64,000 bases of DNA from Rutidosis leptorrhynchoides (Eukaryota; Streptophyta; Magnoliopsida; Asterales; Asteraceae). The stretch spans positions 39,060,501 to 39,124,500 of the forward strand of contig NC_092340.1 in the NCBI RefSeq assembly GCF_046630445.1, read 5' to 3'. Under the pieces are notes generated by a model, which did no database searches, had not been told where the DNA came from, and saw only the letters and a program-made list of their open reading frames with translations. Below, piece by piece: positions 47,420 through 60,300 of the stretch (positions are counted from its first letter, which is position 1; the number at the start of each line of letters is the position of its first letter). A program made the translations under genes and the position numbers.

Positions 47420-50330
47420 CTATAAGAAGCCTTCACTCGAAAGAAGATCAAAAGGCTTCTTCCCAAGTGCATCTTTCAGTATCGTGATCTGCCCTTCCTT
47501 CATCAACACGTCTTCATCCAAAGTCTCTACTTTCTTCTTTAACATTTCAACTTCACAACTCAACAGCATGTTATTCTCGCTATACTTCTTCACTTCCTCC
47601 CACATCATGTCACGTTCTTCCGACACTTTCGGTAAGATCCCATTCACAATCGCTAGTTCTTTTTTGCAATCTTGTACTTCGTTTGTCAGACGATAAACAC
47701 TCTCATCTTTCTTGATCAACTGTTAGAACATGACCACAAAAAAAACATTACAAAGTTCGAACCACAGATCATATTACAAAGAAATTTTTTAAACTAGTAC
47801 TCTGATATCATTATTACCTGCATTTCTAGGTCTTTCAATCTGTGAGTAACGCAAGAAAGGTTATCCATCGCGTTTTGCACTTCACATCTCAGAACATCGT
47901 TTCCTCTGACAGCTGTCGCCAGCTCAGCCTCTAGTCGCTCGACCTCCACCTCTTTCGAATATAGCTTCTCCCTCAGCAAACTCGTCATCATCGCTTCTGC
48001 TTTCAAATCAGATTTCACAGCATCCTGCACACCAAAGGTTCACAAATCAATTAAATTATCAACTTTAAATGTATTAAATAAGTTTTTATTTCAAAAGCAC
48101 AAAGTCAACTCTACCTCACAACGGTCATTATCTAGAGTTTCTTGGCAGGACTTTTCGCGCAACACATCAGATACAGTCATCAAACTTCTCGTTAGGCTTT
48201 CGCTTTCCCTTTTAAGCCCTTGGAGTTTCATGTCAGATTCAACAATAAATTGGCTATCTAAGCCGTTTTGTAAAGCTTCATTCCCCTGCTTATTTTCAAC
48301 CGCCAAAAGCGACACTCTTTCTTTGTAATTTCCGATTAATTTCGAGCATAAATCTGCAGCATCGTTGATCAAGCTCGTGCCTTGATTCTGCAAGCAATGG
48401 ATACGGCTCCATAGTTCGTGATCAAGTTTAAACGTCGAAAATCCATCGTCATTAGAACTTCCTTTTAATCGATGTAAAAGGTTTATATTCTCATGTCTGA
48501 GCGAATCGACTTCAAGCCTATAAGATTCAACTTCTTTTCTTAAATCTTGTTCGACACCCGTTAATCTCAACAGCTCAGTTTGCATCTTTGACTGCTGGTT
48601 ATGGTCAAAGTTTCCCGCTTGTTTACTAAACCCTTCACGTAGTCCTTCGATTGTTTTTTCTTGTTCATTGCACGTTCTTAGGAATTGTGTGACAGCTCGA
48701 TGTAACTCTTTGCATTCTCTATCTTTCTCTTCGTAGTTTCGTTTGAACAAATCAAGATCTTCTTTAGCCGCTTTGTAATCGTCTTGTACATCCGAAAGAT
48801 TTCGACGGATATTTTCATTTTCTTTGACTATTTCATCCATCTTTACGGTTAAATCCTTGACTTGTTGACCTGAGTGGACTAGTTTACTTTGATTCTCCGA
48901 TTCTTTTTCTCGAAATATCGATACTTCTCGTTGAAGAGACACGTTTTGTTCAGCAAGCTCTCGTACTCTCTCCCGAAGCCTATGTTCTTCCGTTTGATAT
49001 TTCTCGAGCCTCATTGACCATTCGGTTGACCTTCTATCTAACTCGTTCTCCAATTCCACCTGCAACTCGTTTTTCTCTTTCTCAAGTTTTCGTCTTATTA
49101 ACGTACATTCATCGGTCTTGTCTGTTTCTTCGTACTCCAAAACCTTATTACAATTATCATCAAACTCGTAGTTTCTTTCTTCATAACTCGAAGTTTCTTT
49201 ACCTCGAGGAAAATTCTTTTGGGACCCACCATAGAGATCTTCAACCGTGATCGGAATATCATGGTCAATCTCCTTAGCAAAAACACGAGACTGAGAGAGT
49301 CGCTCGATGACCTGTTTCGCTAGTTTTCTGGGGGACCCATTTGCAGCAAGTCCGTTCTCGACCCAGTCTCGAGTAGACATATAGAGTTTGGATTCTCTTT
49401 TAGGGTCTCTAAATGAATGAGACCTCGGTTTCTGAGTTAAATCACCATGACGAAACCGTGGTGGTCTTTTTCCTCCGTCATTTGGTTGTTGACTTTTTGT
49501 ATTGTAATCCATATGTTGTCTGCAACTCTTGTCTTGGTGTTGTTCCCCGTCAATGTATCGATCTAAAACCTTAATTGACGAAAAAGATGAGCTTTCAGAT
49601 GACATATTATCGAGTCCATAAAAAGACGATTTCTCCGGCCTACATGATTCATCAAACGTAGAAGTATCTTGAAACCAATTTTGCCTCGAATGCCTCTCTG
49701 GGGTAAGAGCTCGACTGAAACCATCAACAACGAGAGAAAATGTTAACCAATAAAAGATCAAAATGAATTATATTTGAGATGCATTTGTCACAATCATAAT
49801 AACATAATGTTAGTAACATAAATGAATTAACCCTTATCAAAAAGCTACCACAACAGTAGAACCTGCATATGAAGTCAAAATTGGTCATAATGTCTAATTA
49901 TATACTTATATACTACTTGGCATAAAATTTTGAATTTAGAATCTGAGTTGTAAAAGTCAACTTCAAAAACAAAAACCGCAATGAAAGAAAGTTGAAGAAT
50001 GAATTACCAATAAGTCCGAGAAACAGACTGCTTTTGAGAGACATTACTACTGCTATTACAAGGAGAATCACATTGAGTTCTTAGCAGCCCACTTTCGCGA
50101 ATATTGCCAGAAGAATACGATCTACTCTTTCTAAGACACAGACTAGTTTGACTTTGACTTTGAATTTGATCTTCATAAACAGCCTTTTTAGATCGTGATT
50201 TGCGACTCACTTGAAGTCCATCCCCTGACAAATTCTCTGAACACGTTTGATTATCTTTCGATTGCGATGATGCTACATTGTTTGTTACATTACTAGATGT
50301 GGATGACTTGAAGAAAAAGAGCTTCTTCAT
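47420..50330 (-). CDS. Long coiled-coil protein, four exons, 809 aa
   Basis: Coding exons are 50330-50008, 49714-48115, 48024-47818 and 47719-47420, all with GT-AG introns, and phases match. The protein starts MKKLFFFKSS, then has a Ser-rich region with basic RKSRS patches (residues 1-130) and a KPRSHSFRDPKRESK segment. From about residue 300 to the end it is almost continuous heptad-like coiled coil (RRKLEKEKNELQVELENEL, LRERVRELAEQNVSLQREV). There is no membrane segment. The N-terminus and layout resemble the Arabidopsis proteins At2g39300/At3g55060 (annotated CAP-Gly domain linker), a recollection, not a search. No catalytic motif is visible, so a structural or scaffold role is likely. It is intact and ends 155 bases from the phosphatidyltransferase fragment. 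Confidence 0.85.
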
Positions 50331-52664
50331 CGTTTTCCCCTATTAAATCTTAATCAGTGAACTATCTGGAAGAAAAAAAAAAAAAATGTTACTAGGATCA
50401 TCAAATTACAATGAGAAATGCATGGTATAATGACTATTTTATCTACTAAAATAAAGAATCCAAGAAAGTTTATTAATTGCAGTCTGACATAGAATTATTT
50501 AAAATATGATAAACAATATGCACAAAAAAAAACAAGAACTAACTAAGTTCAAGACTTTAAAACCCTAAGAATCACAAAATAAACGGTAATTATAATTTAC
50601 TACAACAGCAAAATATAAACTGACATTGACTTCAGGAAGAAGCCATTTTTATATTTTTATAATATTTAGAATTAGAATATTTAAACATAATAAAATAAAG
50701 AATCAATCAACGTGTATTTGATTCAGAACTATATATCATCTGTATGATTACCAAACTGATCATATGAAAAATACCAAATACCCCCATACCCCCATATTCT
50801 TAATCACTTCTAAAACCCTAAATTCTCTTATAATCAAGAAACCCCAAAACACATTTATTTAATTTTAATTTTAATCAAAATCGAAAGAATACATTAAAAG
50901 TTTAATGCTTGCAAGAAACCCAGTAATCATAATTAAAAAAGAACTTACTAGTAGTACTCTGTCCGTTGAGTTGTGTGTATTTACAAAATCAAGAATTCAC
51001 GTTGTGTGTATTTATTTATCATCAAGACAAGATATAAAAGAGAAAAAAATCAAGAATTTAAAATGAGTTGAATCGTTAACTACTTACTGTAATTAATACC
51101 CACAATAAAAGAGATTGAATTTCCTTAAATAAATTGCCCAAATTCAAAAATTCAAAAATTATGATAATAACTGACTGAGCAATTCAAAACTAGGGATTGG
51201 TAATTATAACGAGATTAATGAGTGAAAATCAATATTCTTTTTAGGTAATAACGCAATATATACTTAATAATAATTGAAATAAATCCTATAAAGTTATAGA
51301 TATATACATTACATATTTTACATCACGAAAAACGAAATGTACTTTAATTGTCACGGAGGTAGAGAATTAGCGTCTGCGGCGGTGCCGGAAGAGTGGCCGG
51401 CGGTGACTGTTGTAGAGAGAGAAAGTGATGATATCGAGAAAGATACTCCAAATGGTTACGTTATGACTGCTTTTTTGTGTTTACGGCCATCTTTATCGTT
51501 GGGTCAATAACAGGGACTGGAAGAAGAAAAAATAAGAAACTGAGGGGGTGAGGTCGTCAATAGATAAATATTTGAAAGTTTTTATACCGCGGAGACAGGC
51601 GAAGGGAGGAGCGTGTTTTTTTTTTTGGGTGCTGATACAGTGTGCAATGGTGCAAGGATTATCGGTGCACCTGCATATATGTTTTTTTCAAAGGCGAACT
51701 CAAACATTCATACACGAACTATTGAACGAATATATCCATGTTCAACCCTGCACACAGACCCCAACCTCTTAATTGAAAGAGTCATCTCGATATTGCTAGG
51801 GCCAATGACCATTTGATTTTAACTTTTCGTTTAGATGATGTTAGATTTTTATAAGGACATTTTTACATAGGTAATACATGATCAAATTTAACTGATTTTT
51901 TTAAAATAATGTTAAAGCGACTAACCACATAATTTGTGTAATTCAAGGTGACTACTGACTAACCAAGTCAAAGAAAAAAATTTAAGGACACATATGCAAT
52001 ATGATACATATTAAGATCGATGTGATATTCTATATTTTAATAATTGAACTATAAACTTTGGTTAATCTAAAAATATTAAACACACTCATGGTTATATGTC
52101 TCATTTGGTTAATTCTATTCGATTTTTAAAGTTTAATTAAATTGTGCACTGATTGATTAATCTGGTTTTTTCTCAAACGTAATTTTTTTAACAAAAATAA
52201 CGCGAAATCGTATAAGAACTTTCAAAAAAACGTCCGCATGCAACTAAAAGATACAACCAAAAGATACAACAAGTGATCGAAGAAGCTCGAACTTAAAGAA
52301 CGAGAACAATCCATAACTATCTAACACCTAGTCTCAACTACACCAAAAGAAAATCGCAAAACTAACTAAACAAAGACTGCATGGATGACAACTAAACATC
52401 AAGATAAACTACCGCTCCACACTAAAACAAAACAAAAACAAGCCAAACAACAATCACGCTCTGAAAACCGTCTTTTTCATTTTACCATTAACAATCTCTC
52501 GGCCGACTCTTTTTCCGGCCTAGTTAGCGATCTTGTACGTTAAAACATTTGATGAACCGTATCCAACTAATATTGCCCGATGAAGACTTGATGATACCAT
52601 GATCCTCTATATTTTGCATCCAACCTGCCGTTAATTAAACGCCCCTATAAAATTAAAGTTTTTA
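50331..52664 (-). other. Upstream region and probable 5' UTR of the coiled-coil gene
   Basis: AT-rich up to 51340, consistent with a 5' UTR intron. A GC-richer block at 51355-51460 reads, on the minus strand, as a CT-rich leader (TTTCTCTCTCTACAACAG, then CACCGCCGGCC), a likely first untranslated exon. From 51540 to 52664 I see no gene. A stretch at 52200-52620 is A-rich and unrecognised. Confidence 0.45.
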
Positions 52665-52921
52665 CTCCATCCGTTCCAGTTCAATTGTCATGTTTTAATT
52701 TTGGAGGTATTTCCTTTTCAACTTTGACTTTAAATATTTTTATTTGTATTATATATTATTTGATGAAATTTGTATCAATGAATTGATTTTTGAATCAATT
52801 TTTACTGGTATAATGCTCATCAAATCAAATATTATATAACAAACAAAAAGAAATATAAAGTTAAATTTGAAAAAAAAACTAATAAAGTTAAAATAGAACA
52901 ATTAAACTGAGACGTAAGAAG
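52665..52921. mobile_element. Stowaway-like MITE, about 257 bp
   Basis: The left end CTCCATCCGTTCCAGTTCAA and the reverse strand of the right end CTTCTTACGTCTCAGTTTAA form inverted repeats that extend about 40 bp. TA is present on both sides (52663-52664 and 52922-52923). Confidence 0.78.
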
Positions 52922-52928
52922 TATTAAA

Positions 52929-53652
52929 CTAGTCCGGACCGGCCCGCGCGTTGCGGCGAGGGCTTTCGGGCTGCGTATTCATATTTAACGTAGCGTTGTA
53001 TATTTACAGAGGGGAACACGGTCCATGTGTTAAGCGCCGTTTTAGATGTTGTTGTGTTAAGCGTTTTTTAAAAAGTATCAGTTTCGAACGTAGTTAGTTT
53101 TGTTTTGTTCAATAAATTTTTTCGAGTGTAACGGTGTTGTCGGAAAAATTTAACTCTCGGCGAGCAGAAAGATACGGGATGTCGTTGTGTTTAGCGTTTT
53201 TTAAAAAGTGTCCGTTTCGAACGTGGTTAGTTTCGGTTTGTTCATAAAATTATTTCGAGTCTGACGCTGCCGTCGAAAAAATTTAACTCGTGGCGAGCGG
53301 GAAGATACATATTGTCGTTGTGTTTAGCATTTTTTAAAAATTGTCCGTTTCGCGTATAGTTAGTCCCGTTGGGTTCGTAAGATTTTTACGAATTGAACGG
53401 TGGTCTCGAAAAAATTTAACTCGCACCGAGCGAGAAGATAGGGCCCGTTATAAATTCGGGTGGAATTAGTTTCTTTTATTTTAATAAAATTATATATTTA
53501 CACTTTTAACCCCTGAAAAGTGTAAACTTGAGGGGTCGTTGTGTAAATATAGCCGAAGTTGAGAGACCGTTTGTAATGTGAACGCGAACTCAAAACTACA
53601 ATCGGATATAACTGAAACTACATGTATCCCCATCACATTTATTATATAAGGA
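52929..53652 (-). mobile_element. Helitron-like element 1, 724 bp, with internal repeats
   Basis: On the minus strand it starts TCCTTATATAATAAATG and ends with a CCGCAACGCGCGG hairpin before CTAG. The flanks are A on the 5' side and T on the 3' side, the Helitron rule. Three related units of about 150 bp inside share GTTAAATTTTTTCGA and CGAAACGGACA-type words. No helicase gene is present, so it is non-autonomous. Related units occur at 62320-62560. Confidence 0.72.
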
Positions 53653-53702
53653 TTAATAATTAATAACATACTCCACAATTAGATATCCACAATTAGCTAT
53701 AA

Positions 53703-54065
53703 CTAGATTTGTGATCCGTGCTTCGCGGCGGATTAGTGTCATTTTAACGTTACTATATCGTTAGACAGTTTTCGGCCTGAGAGTCATCAAAATGTTGTCC
53801 ACTCTTTTCAGACCATTTACGCAATGGCCGGCAACTGTTATGGTAATATTCTACTATATAATGAAAAATACGTAAACAACCGAATTAAGTTTTGAGACTT
53901 CTAAACAAATTACTTATTCGGCAAAACTTTATGGTCCATATAATTTTAGTAGATTTTTTAAAAGGTAAAAAATCAAATAATATACAGTATACTGAAAAAG
54001 GTGATGAAAAATAAAAATATAACCCCTTTTTACCTATATTTTTGTAGGCTTCTATTACGATAGGA
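53703..54065 (-). mobile_element. Helitron-like element 2, 363 bp (tentative 5' end)
   Basis: The minus-strand 3' end has hairpin CCGCGAAGCACGG followed about ten bases later by CTAG and then T. A fitting 5' end is TCCTATCGTAATAGAAGCC at 54065, preceded by A. The 3' end is convincing, the 5' end less so. Confidence 0.5.
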
Positions 54066-54170
54066 TTGTATTAGTAAAAAAATAAAAAATAATAAAAATT
54101 GCTACAGTGCTACAGTGCTGCTACAGTGTAACAGTAAAAAAAAGGTACTTGACGCATCCGTATTGGTTCG

Positions 54171-54173
<3 letters not shown>

Positions 54174-54243
<70 letters not shown>

Positions 54244-54251
54244 CACCCAAC

Positions 54252-54314
<63 letters not shown>
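54174..54314. repeat. Twin (AT)n tracts with a duplicated linker
   Basis: Two AT tracts are each followed by TTAATACACCCAACCTC (about 54239-54255 and 54313-54329), so the tract plus linker was duplicated. Confidence 0.9.
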
Positions 54315-54319
<5 letters not shown>

Positions 54320-54329
54320 CACCCAACCT

Positions 54330-57300
54330 CGCAAATAAAAAACACATAAAGAACACAATTAGACAACGAATATATACTTTTTCAAAGGAGGTTGAGTGTT
54401 CTTCAATAATTTATAAAGTAGATAATATATGCATGTAAATTGAAACATACCAAAAGCATATATGGTATGTGGTACTATATTATGTTTATCTTAGTTTTTA
54501 TCATGATGCATCATTACATGATTTCATCATCCATATGGGGTCCTTGCATGAGTTTCACCCTACCTTTCCAGTTTCCACCATACTTTAGAATTGAAGCTCT
54601 TATTGAATGCTTATAATCCTCCCCTAATCATGGGTTTAATGCCTAAAGATATATACTTTTCATAAATATACAAGTTTAGCCCCTAAGTTATAAACTTATG
54701 ATATGACAGTCCTTTTAATTTTTAAGATGTCTTATGTAAGCATGGTTTCTTCGTTTGTAGCCATTTGGCACGTGAAGAAGTCACTTTCAAATGTCTAAAA
54801 ATACATATACACTATATTTCGGTTGATGTAGTCATGCATGGATGAAAATATAGAGTTATAATGTTGATGCTGATGTGCATGTTTTTACTTTTGAAATATA
54901 TCCATTCCATTCAAAACTTTTGAATAACTGTTAAACAGTTAAAGGTATTACATGTTCACAGTATATATTAATCATACATAGCCATAGTCTAACCGGGTTA
55001 TTTCTTGATTGATTGTGATCTTTCCATGACCATCCCAATATATGGTGATATTGAGGTTTAAACACAAAACCTCTTGTGAGGATAACATAATCTCAATCAC
55101 TAGACTAACTTGTTATGGTTTCAATAACTTTTAAATTTATCAAGCAAATCTCTTAATAATTTGATGTTAATGTAAAAGTAAATGTTTCTTTTTCTTTCTT
55201 TTTTCTCAGCGATGGTTACATTCTAACAAGACAATAGCAAAACGTTGTTTTTGATTTGAGATGAAAACCTTTTGATAAAATGCTCTCTTTGTTGTATTGA
55301 TATGAATCATATCATGATATGATGTGTCTTTTATTTATCATATACATATACATCGTTATCACATGTACTTATTAATAATGTTTGACATGGTCTTAGTTAT
55401 TTGACTTACTTCTACTTGTTATGAGCGGTCTTACGACCATAAAATAAATTTTTTGCGCTCCGAAAACAACGTTCGACTTGCATGTGTTAATCATATAGCT
55501 AGCGTTCCTTCTGAGCCTGAATGAGAAATGATATAGCCACTTAATTTTTACAAAAAGTTATCCCTAAAATGATATGGACAAATAAAAAAAAATTATGAGA
55601 GAGAAATAAAAAATAAAATATTATTTTTTTTCTGAATACTTTAAACAGAAAAAACAATTACACGTATTTAAAGCCAATGACAAAATGCTTCCAAACATTT
55701 AAAATGATATATGTTAACGTTATGTTTTATTTAACCATCTTTTTCAATGAATATAATTTTATTCTTATTTAACATAAGACAATATGAGTGAGTTTTTTTT
55801 ATATAAACTTAATTTTTAAGAACTAATTTAAGATTTAAGATAAAGCCTTATAATATAGACGCCCCTTATATTTATATTTCATGGAGCGATCCTCTCTATC
55901 CAACTTTCTCTTTTGTCGAACCAAACCACGCATTCGCCGCAAGATACATATCTAGAGCGAATCACCGCCAAATAGCAATTCGAGGTCTAAGTTGAAATTA
56001 TCCAACTAATGTCTAAACTAGACGTGAGTGATGATTGGCTGGGCAACGGCTCAAGCTTTCGGCTCCCCCAATAGCGCTGCAGGGGAGTCGTGTTAGTATG
56101 GATGCTTGGCTGGGGCAAAGGCTCGCGCTTTCGACTTCCCCAGTGCTACAGGGGAGTCGTCTTCTCATACTAACGATATCAAATCTATTCAGTATTAACT
56201 CAATATAAGTGCCCACAATTTTATTTTGAGTTGTTCCATATTAAATGTTCATTTTGTGTTTGAACTAATAAAAAGGAATTAATTGGAGAGAGATGATAGT
56301 TGATTAGTGGCTAGTAAAGTTAGTGAAATTTTCAAACTTTGTACAGTTTTAAAATGACCAATTAAGAAGCTGATTGGAACTAAACTCTTAGATGCAGCAT
56401 GTAGCCGCCTCCATCCATCGGCATACCCTGGCTCGACAGGGTGCTTCTAACACCTTTGTACAGTTGACTTTGTTTCAGGCCATGTTATTCACTCTCATGG
56501 AACTAAACTCTTAGAAGCAGCATGCAGCCGCCTCCATCCATCAGGGTGCTTCTAACACCTTTGTACAGTTGACTTTGTTTCAGGCCATGTTCTTGTCATG
56601 TTATTCACTCTCATGGACCTTGCTCGTCAGGGTGCTTCTAACACCTTCTCGCGTCAATTGAAGTCCACCTTATTGTTGATGAGGACATTCGATCAATCGG
56701 CTCAACCGGATCCGGAAGGGTGACGGTAATGAGACGGAGAGATTAAAGAGTAGTAACTTATGGCAATCACGCTAATGGAGCGTTTGATAAAACCGAATGC
56801 TTATGCGCCGAGTGGTTCATAATTTTAATAATTCAAAGGTTTTGAATGAGCTCACATGACAAGAACAATCATTTTGAATGATCAATGTAATTGATGTAAA
56901 CATACATTATTAACCTTTTTAAATATATAAGAAAACAATGAATAGAGTAGTTGTTTAATTAATAATTTCACCGCTAAACACCTAATTTTTAACCATTCAA
57001 AGCATCATATAGAAGTAAGAAACAAGCGCAGTGTTGAATGGTTCGGCTCTTAGCGATGAATCATTCAGGCAATTAAACGCACCCCAACTTCTATTTTACA
57101 TGGGAACCGGTTGTAATTTTATTATGTGATCAAATGATTTCAATGATCCAGTCGCTCATAGCCGAATTTCTATCAGGCCAAGGACCAGTTCAACCATGCA
57201 AATTTATGCACTCTAGTTTGAATTTGATAATCTACTCTGATTACCATACCAACACTTAATCTTGACATGGCATATCACTGAGATTATCTCAGTTAACCAA

Positions 57301-57542
57301 CCAAGTTTGATCATGTGTGCGATTAAGGAGCACATAACATCTAATACCATTTAGCATACCTGCACGATCAAAACTAAAAACAGCAAATCAAGTTGTCTCA
57401 ATCTCTTCTTTAACACCAGACTTCAAAATCAAGAAATTATTATGGTTCACAATAGTTCCTTTTACCTTTGACAAGTTCCTAGTTTCAAATTCAGATTACA
57501 CATTAAACATCCACACCATTAAGATCACAATTGACTCGGCAA
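54330..57542. other. Intergenic, no gene seen
   Basis: No reading frame with protein-like composition is supported. It holds two tandem duplications: GGGGAGTCGT-containing units at about 56035-56165 and larger units at about 56385-56650. The 800 bases before 57543 would include the 3' UTR of the SR gene. Confidence 0.6.
56385..56650. repeat. Tandem duplication of about 120 bp
   Basis: GGAACTAAACTCTTAGA, GCCGCCTCCATCCATC, GGGTGCTTCTAACACC and TTCAGGCCATGTT occur in the same order twice, with a third partial copy. It could be a decayed mobile element. Confidence 0.8.
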
Positions 57543-58822
57543 TTAACCAGACTCACTAGCTTCTGGTGAACCATTGGCTACATAGTCATCCTCAATTGGA
57601 GTTCCATTGTCTCTCTCCACAGGGCTAGGGCTTCGGCTTTGCCCGTTTTCTTCAGCCGGACTCTTAATATCAGGGCTGCGGCTCCCGTCACGAACATCAT
57701 CTTCAATTAGATTCCCACTTGTTGCTTTTGGTGATGGTGTACCTTTCTCTTGCATGTCTCGGTCATCATCGGGAGATGGACTGTGTTTCCTCCCTTTAGA
57801 TGGTGGTGGTGACGACCGGCTTTTCCTCGGACTTCTTGATCTTCTTTCGCCACGTTCAACGCTGCGCTCACGTTTTGCAGGTGACCTCGAACGGCTGAAA
57901 AAACCAACCGGAAGTACAAATAAGTAGATGAATCAACGTATAAATATGTTTAGGATTTTTCTAATGACGGCCGTAACGGCTGACGTTAACGCTCATAAAG
58001 GTATTGTACAATTCGGTAACCGTCACCTTAAAGTCTACGTATAACCGACATGTACAACACATGTATGCGCGTTATCGACAACCCTTAGGACAGTCAGTAG
58101 AAAAATCCATATGTTAGATTTGAATTATGAAATTTAAAATAAAAGGTAACCTGTAGCTGCGACTCCGGCTTACACTACGGCTACGACGACCCCCACGTCG
58201 AGGTGGTGGAGACGGGGTACGAGAGTAACTCCTTCCACGCCTGCTTTAATCACTTGGTAAGAAAATGTATTTATCATAAATTGCCTAGAACTATAAAATA
58301 AAAGACAAACTATGATAAGCTTACGTCACTTTCTTGGGACTGTTTTGACAATTTCTTTCAATATGACCACGTTCTCCACAACGATAGCATTTGTTCTTCC
58401 AATCACCAGCCTTGCAGTCTCGTGCCCAATGGCCATCAAGTCCACAATTGAAGCAACGGCCTGCTCCTGGTGGCGGACCTCTGCCAAGAAAATCACGAGA
58501 ACCGCCGCCACCGCCACGGTCGCGGTCACGGTAGTGATCACCGCCGCCGCCGCCTCGTGGAGCCTATGACATATCAAAGGATGTATTATTTGTGGCATGT
58601 TATGTATTATTAAAATTAAATTGTCAATATGGAAAATCAAAAATCAATACCCCTTTTGCAAATTCCACCACAATACGACTTCCATCGACATCACGCCCGT
58701 TTAAGCTGTATCGTGCATCATCTGCATCTCTAGGGTCGCTAAATTCCTATATAAGCATATAAATAAAGAGAAACAAAACAAAAAAAAAGGTGAAATCTTT
58801 CAAGAGAAGTATGCAATACATG

Positions 58823-58894
<72 letters not shown>

Positions 58895-59744
58895 CCTGTA
58901 TTATAGAGTAACCAAGTAAGAAAATGTGTACCACAAAGGCAAAGTCACGCTTCATATCCACATCACGTATTCTGCGTTAAACGGGTTCCATAAATAGTAA
59001 GGCCATCATGACATTATGAACCAAAGGGTTGATACTTCGCCCCTCAAAGAATCACTAAACACCATTTTCAGCCATTTTTTCCATCAAAAAGAAAATGCAA
59101 AACATTTATAGAAAGAATCGCCAGTCTCCTACACAATCAATCTGCATGAATAACGACTCTTTCCACCAAAGGCAACCTCCCACCATTTAGACCTTCAAAA
59201 GATCATCAAGTTAATTTTACTTGACACGTGTAGAGGGGGGGTCTTTTTTTACAATGGATTCGTTAATGTTAAGTTAGCCAATAATGGCACTTATTTAACT
59301 TTCCGATATGGATCAGACCACGTAAGTCGTAACTCGCGAGTGAGTACACAAATGTCTAGCCATGTTTTAGTTAAATAATGATATTTCCACCCAGTGCACC
59401 AAGAAGGTACAATAATGCATAAACATGAGTCAACGGATTCATATTTAAAAAAAAAAAAAAAAAAACTCAATTGGTCAAAGTTAGTATCAACAAAATATGC
59501 ATAAAAGATAGATCTTCAAACAAATACATACATATTACATATATAAATGAAAAGAGGCTATATATTACATATATACATATACATATATAAATGAAAAGAG
59601 GCTATATAACGTCAATGCCAGCTAAACTACGAACCTTCCATATCTGCTGAAGATGTCCTCCAAGTCACGTGATCTTGTGCGTGAAGCCAAATGTCCAACA
59701 TAAAGACGGGTAGTAGTGCCATGGCGATCATCATAGCGCGGCAT
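57543..59744 (-). CDS. RS2Z33: SR splicing factor with RRM and two zinc knuckles (RS2Z32/33 type), 308 aa
   Basis: Coding exons are 59744-59635, 58971-58932, 58746-58651, 58563-58325, 58240-58151 and 57894-57543. All introns are GT-AG and phases agree, giving 308 residues. The RRM (about residues 11-80) has RNP2 RLYVGHL and RNP1 KRDFAFVEF. A Gly/Arg hinge leads to two CCHC knuckles, [14 protein letters not shown] and [14 protein letters not shown]. An RS domain and an acidic Ser/Pro-rich tail end at ASESG. This order is unique to plant RS2Z proteins, nuclear regulators of splice-site choice. The start ATG is the first in the exon after an intron that ends TTTTATAG. RS2Z32 and RS2Z33 cannot be told apart here. 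In Arabidopsis RS2Z33 is known to alter splicing of its own pre-mRNA. Confidence 0.93.
58836..58888. repeat. (AT)n microsatellite in SR-gene intron
   Basis: A poly-A run followed by an AT tract lies in the intron between the second and third coding exons. Confidence 0.93.
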
Positions 59745-59844
59745 AATTCCTATAAAAACACTACTGGAACCATTATAAACAAAGGCATATTTACAATTTT
59801 TCAAAGCATACAAATCAGCAACCACTTTCCAACTAACTTATTAT

Positions 59845-59849
<5 letters not shown>

Positions 59850-59940
<91 letters not shown>
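59850..59940. repeat. (AT)n microsatellite in SR 5' UTR intron
   Basis: This is an uninterrupted AT tract next to the foldback element. Confidence 0.96.
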
Positions 59941-59943
<3 letters not shown>

Positions 59944-59959
59944 TTTTAATCCGGAGAGA

Positions 59960-60300
59960 AGTAGATTTTAGGAGGGAAGGTGAGTAAATTTTTTTATTTT
60001 CACAAACATTAAGATCGGGTGAAAATATGAACATTAAGAAAAGACACTTTGTGATGATAACGCTCAAAGAGTAACATTCATCACGATGAATGTTTCACCT
60101 GTAAACAGTCACGCATAACATTCATCGTGATGAATGTTATTCTTCGAGCATTTTCTGGTCAAATTAAAAGCATTCATCACAAAGTGTCTTTTTTGAATGT
60201 TCAATATTTTCAGTTTTTCACCTGATCTTGACATTCATAACTAATTTTTTTTTTTTAAAATAAATACAGAAAAATTTACTTCCCACTTGATTAGCCCCCT
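59960..60300. mobile_element. Foldback / MITE-like element with long inverted repeats
   Basis: The left arm (about 59980-60057) and the right arm (about 60174-60285) are inverted copies. The strongest match is AAAGACACTTTGTGATGA at 60040-60057 against 60174-60191. The centre holds two 22-bp near-palindromes (60073-60094 and 60117-60138), each the reverse complement of the other. Transcribed, it would fold into a long hairpin. Confidence 0.72.

Noticed and set aside
54171-54356. Open frames made of Ile-Tyr repeats across AT tracts (also at 20785-21030, 54115-54438, 59691-60067)
   Set aside because: They are translations of dinucleotide microsatellites and have no start context or conserved content.
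57607-58569. Plus-strand ORFs opposite the SR gene
   Set aside because: They are complements of the RS and Gly-rich exons, whose splice phases and domain motifs establish the minus strand.
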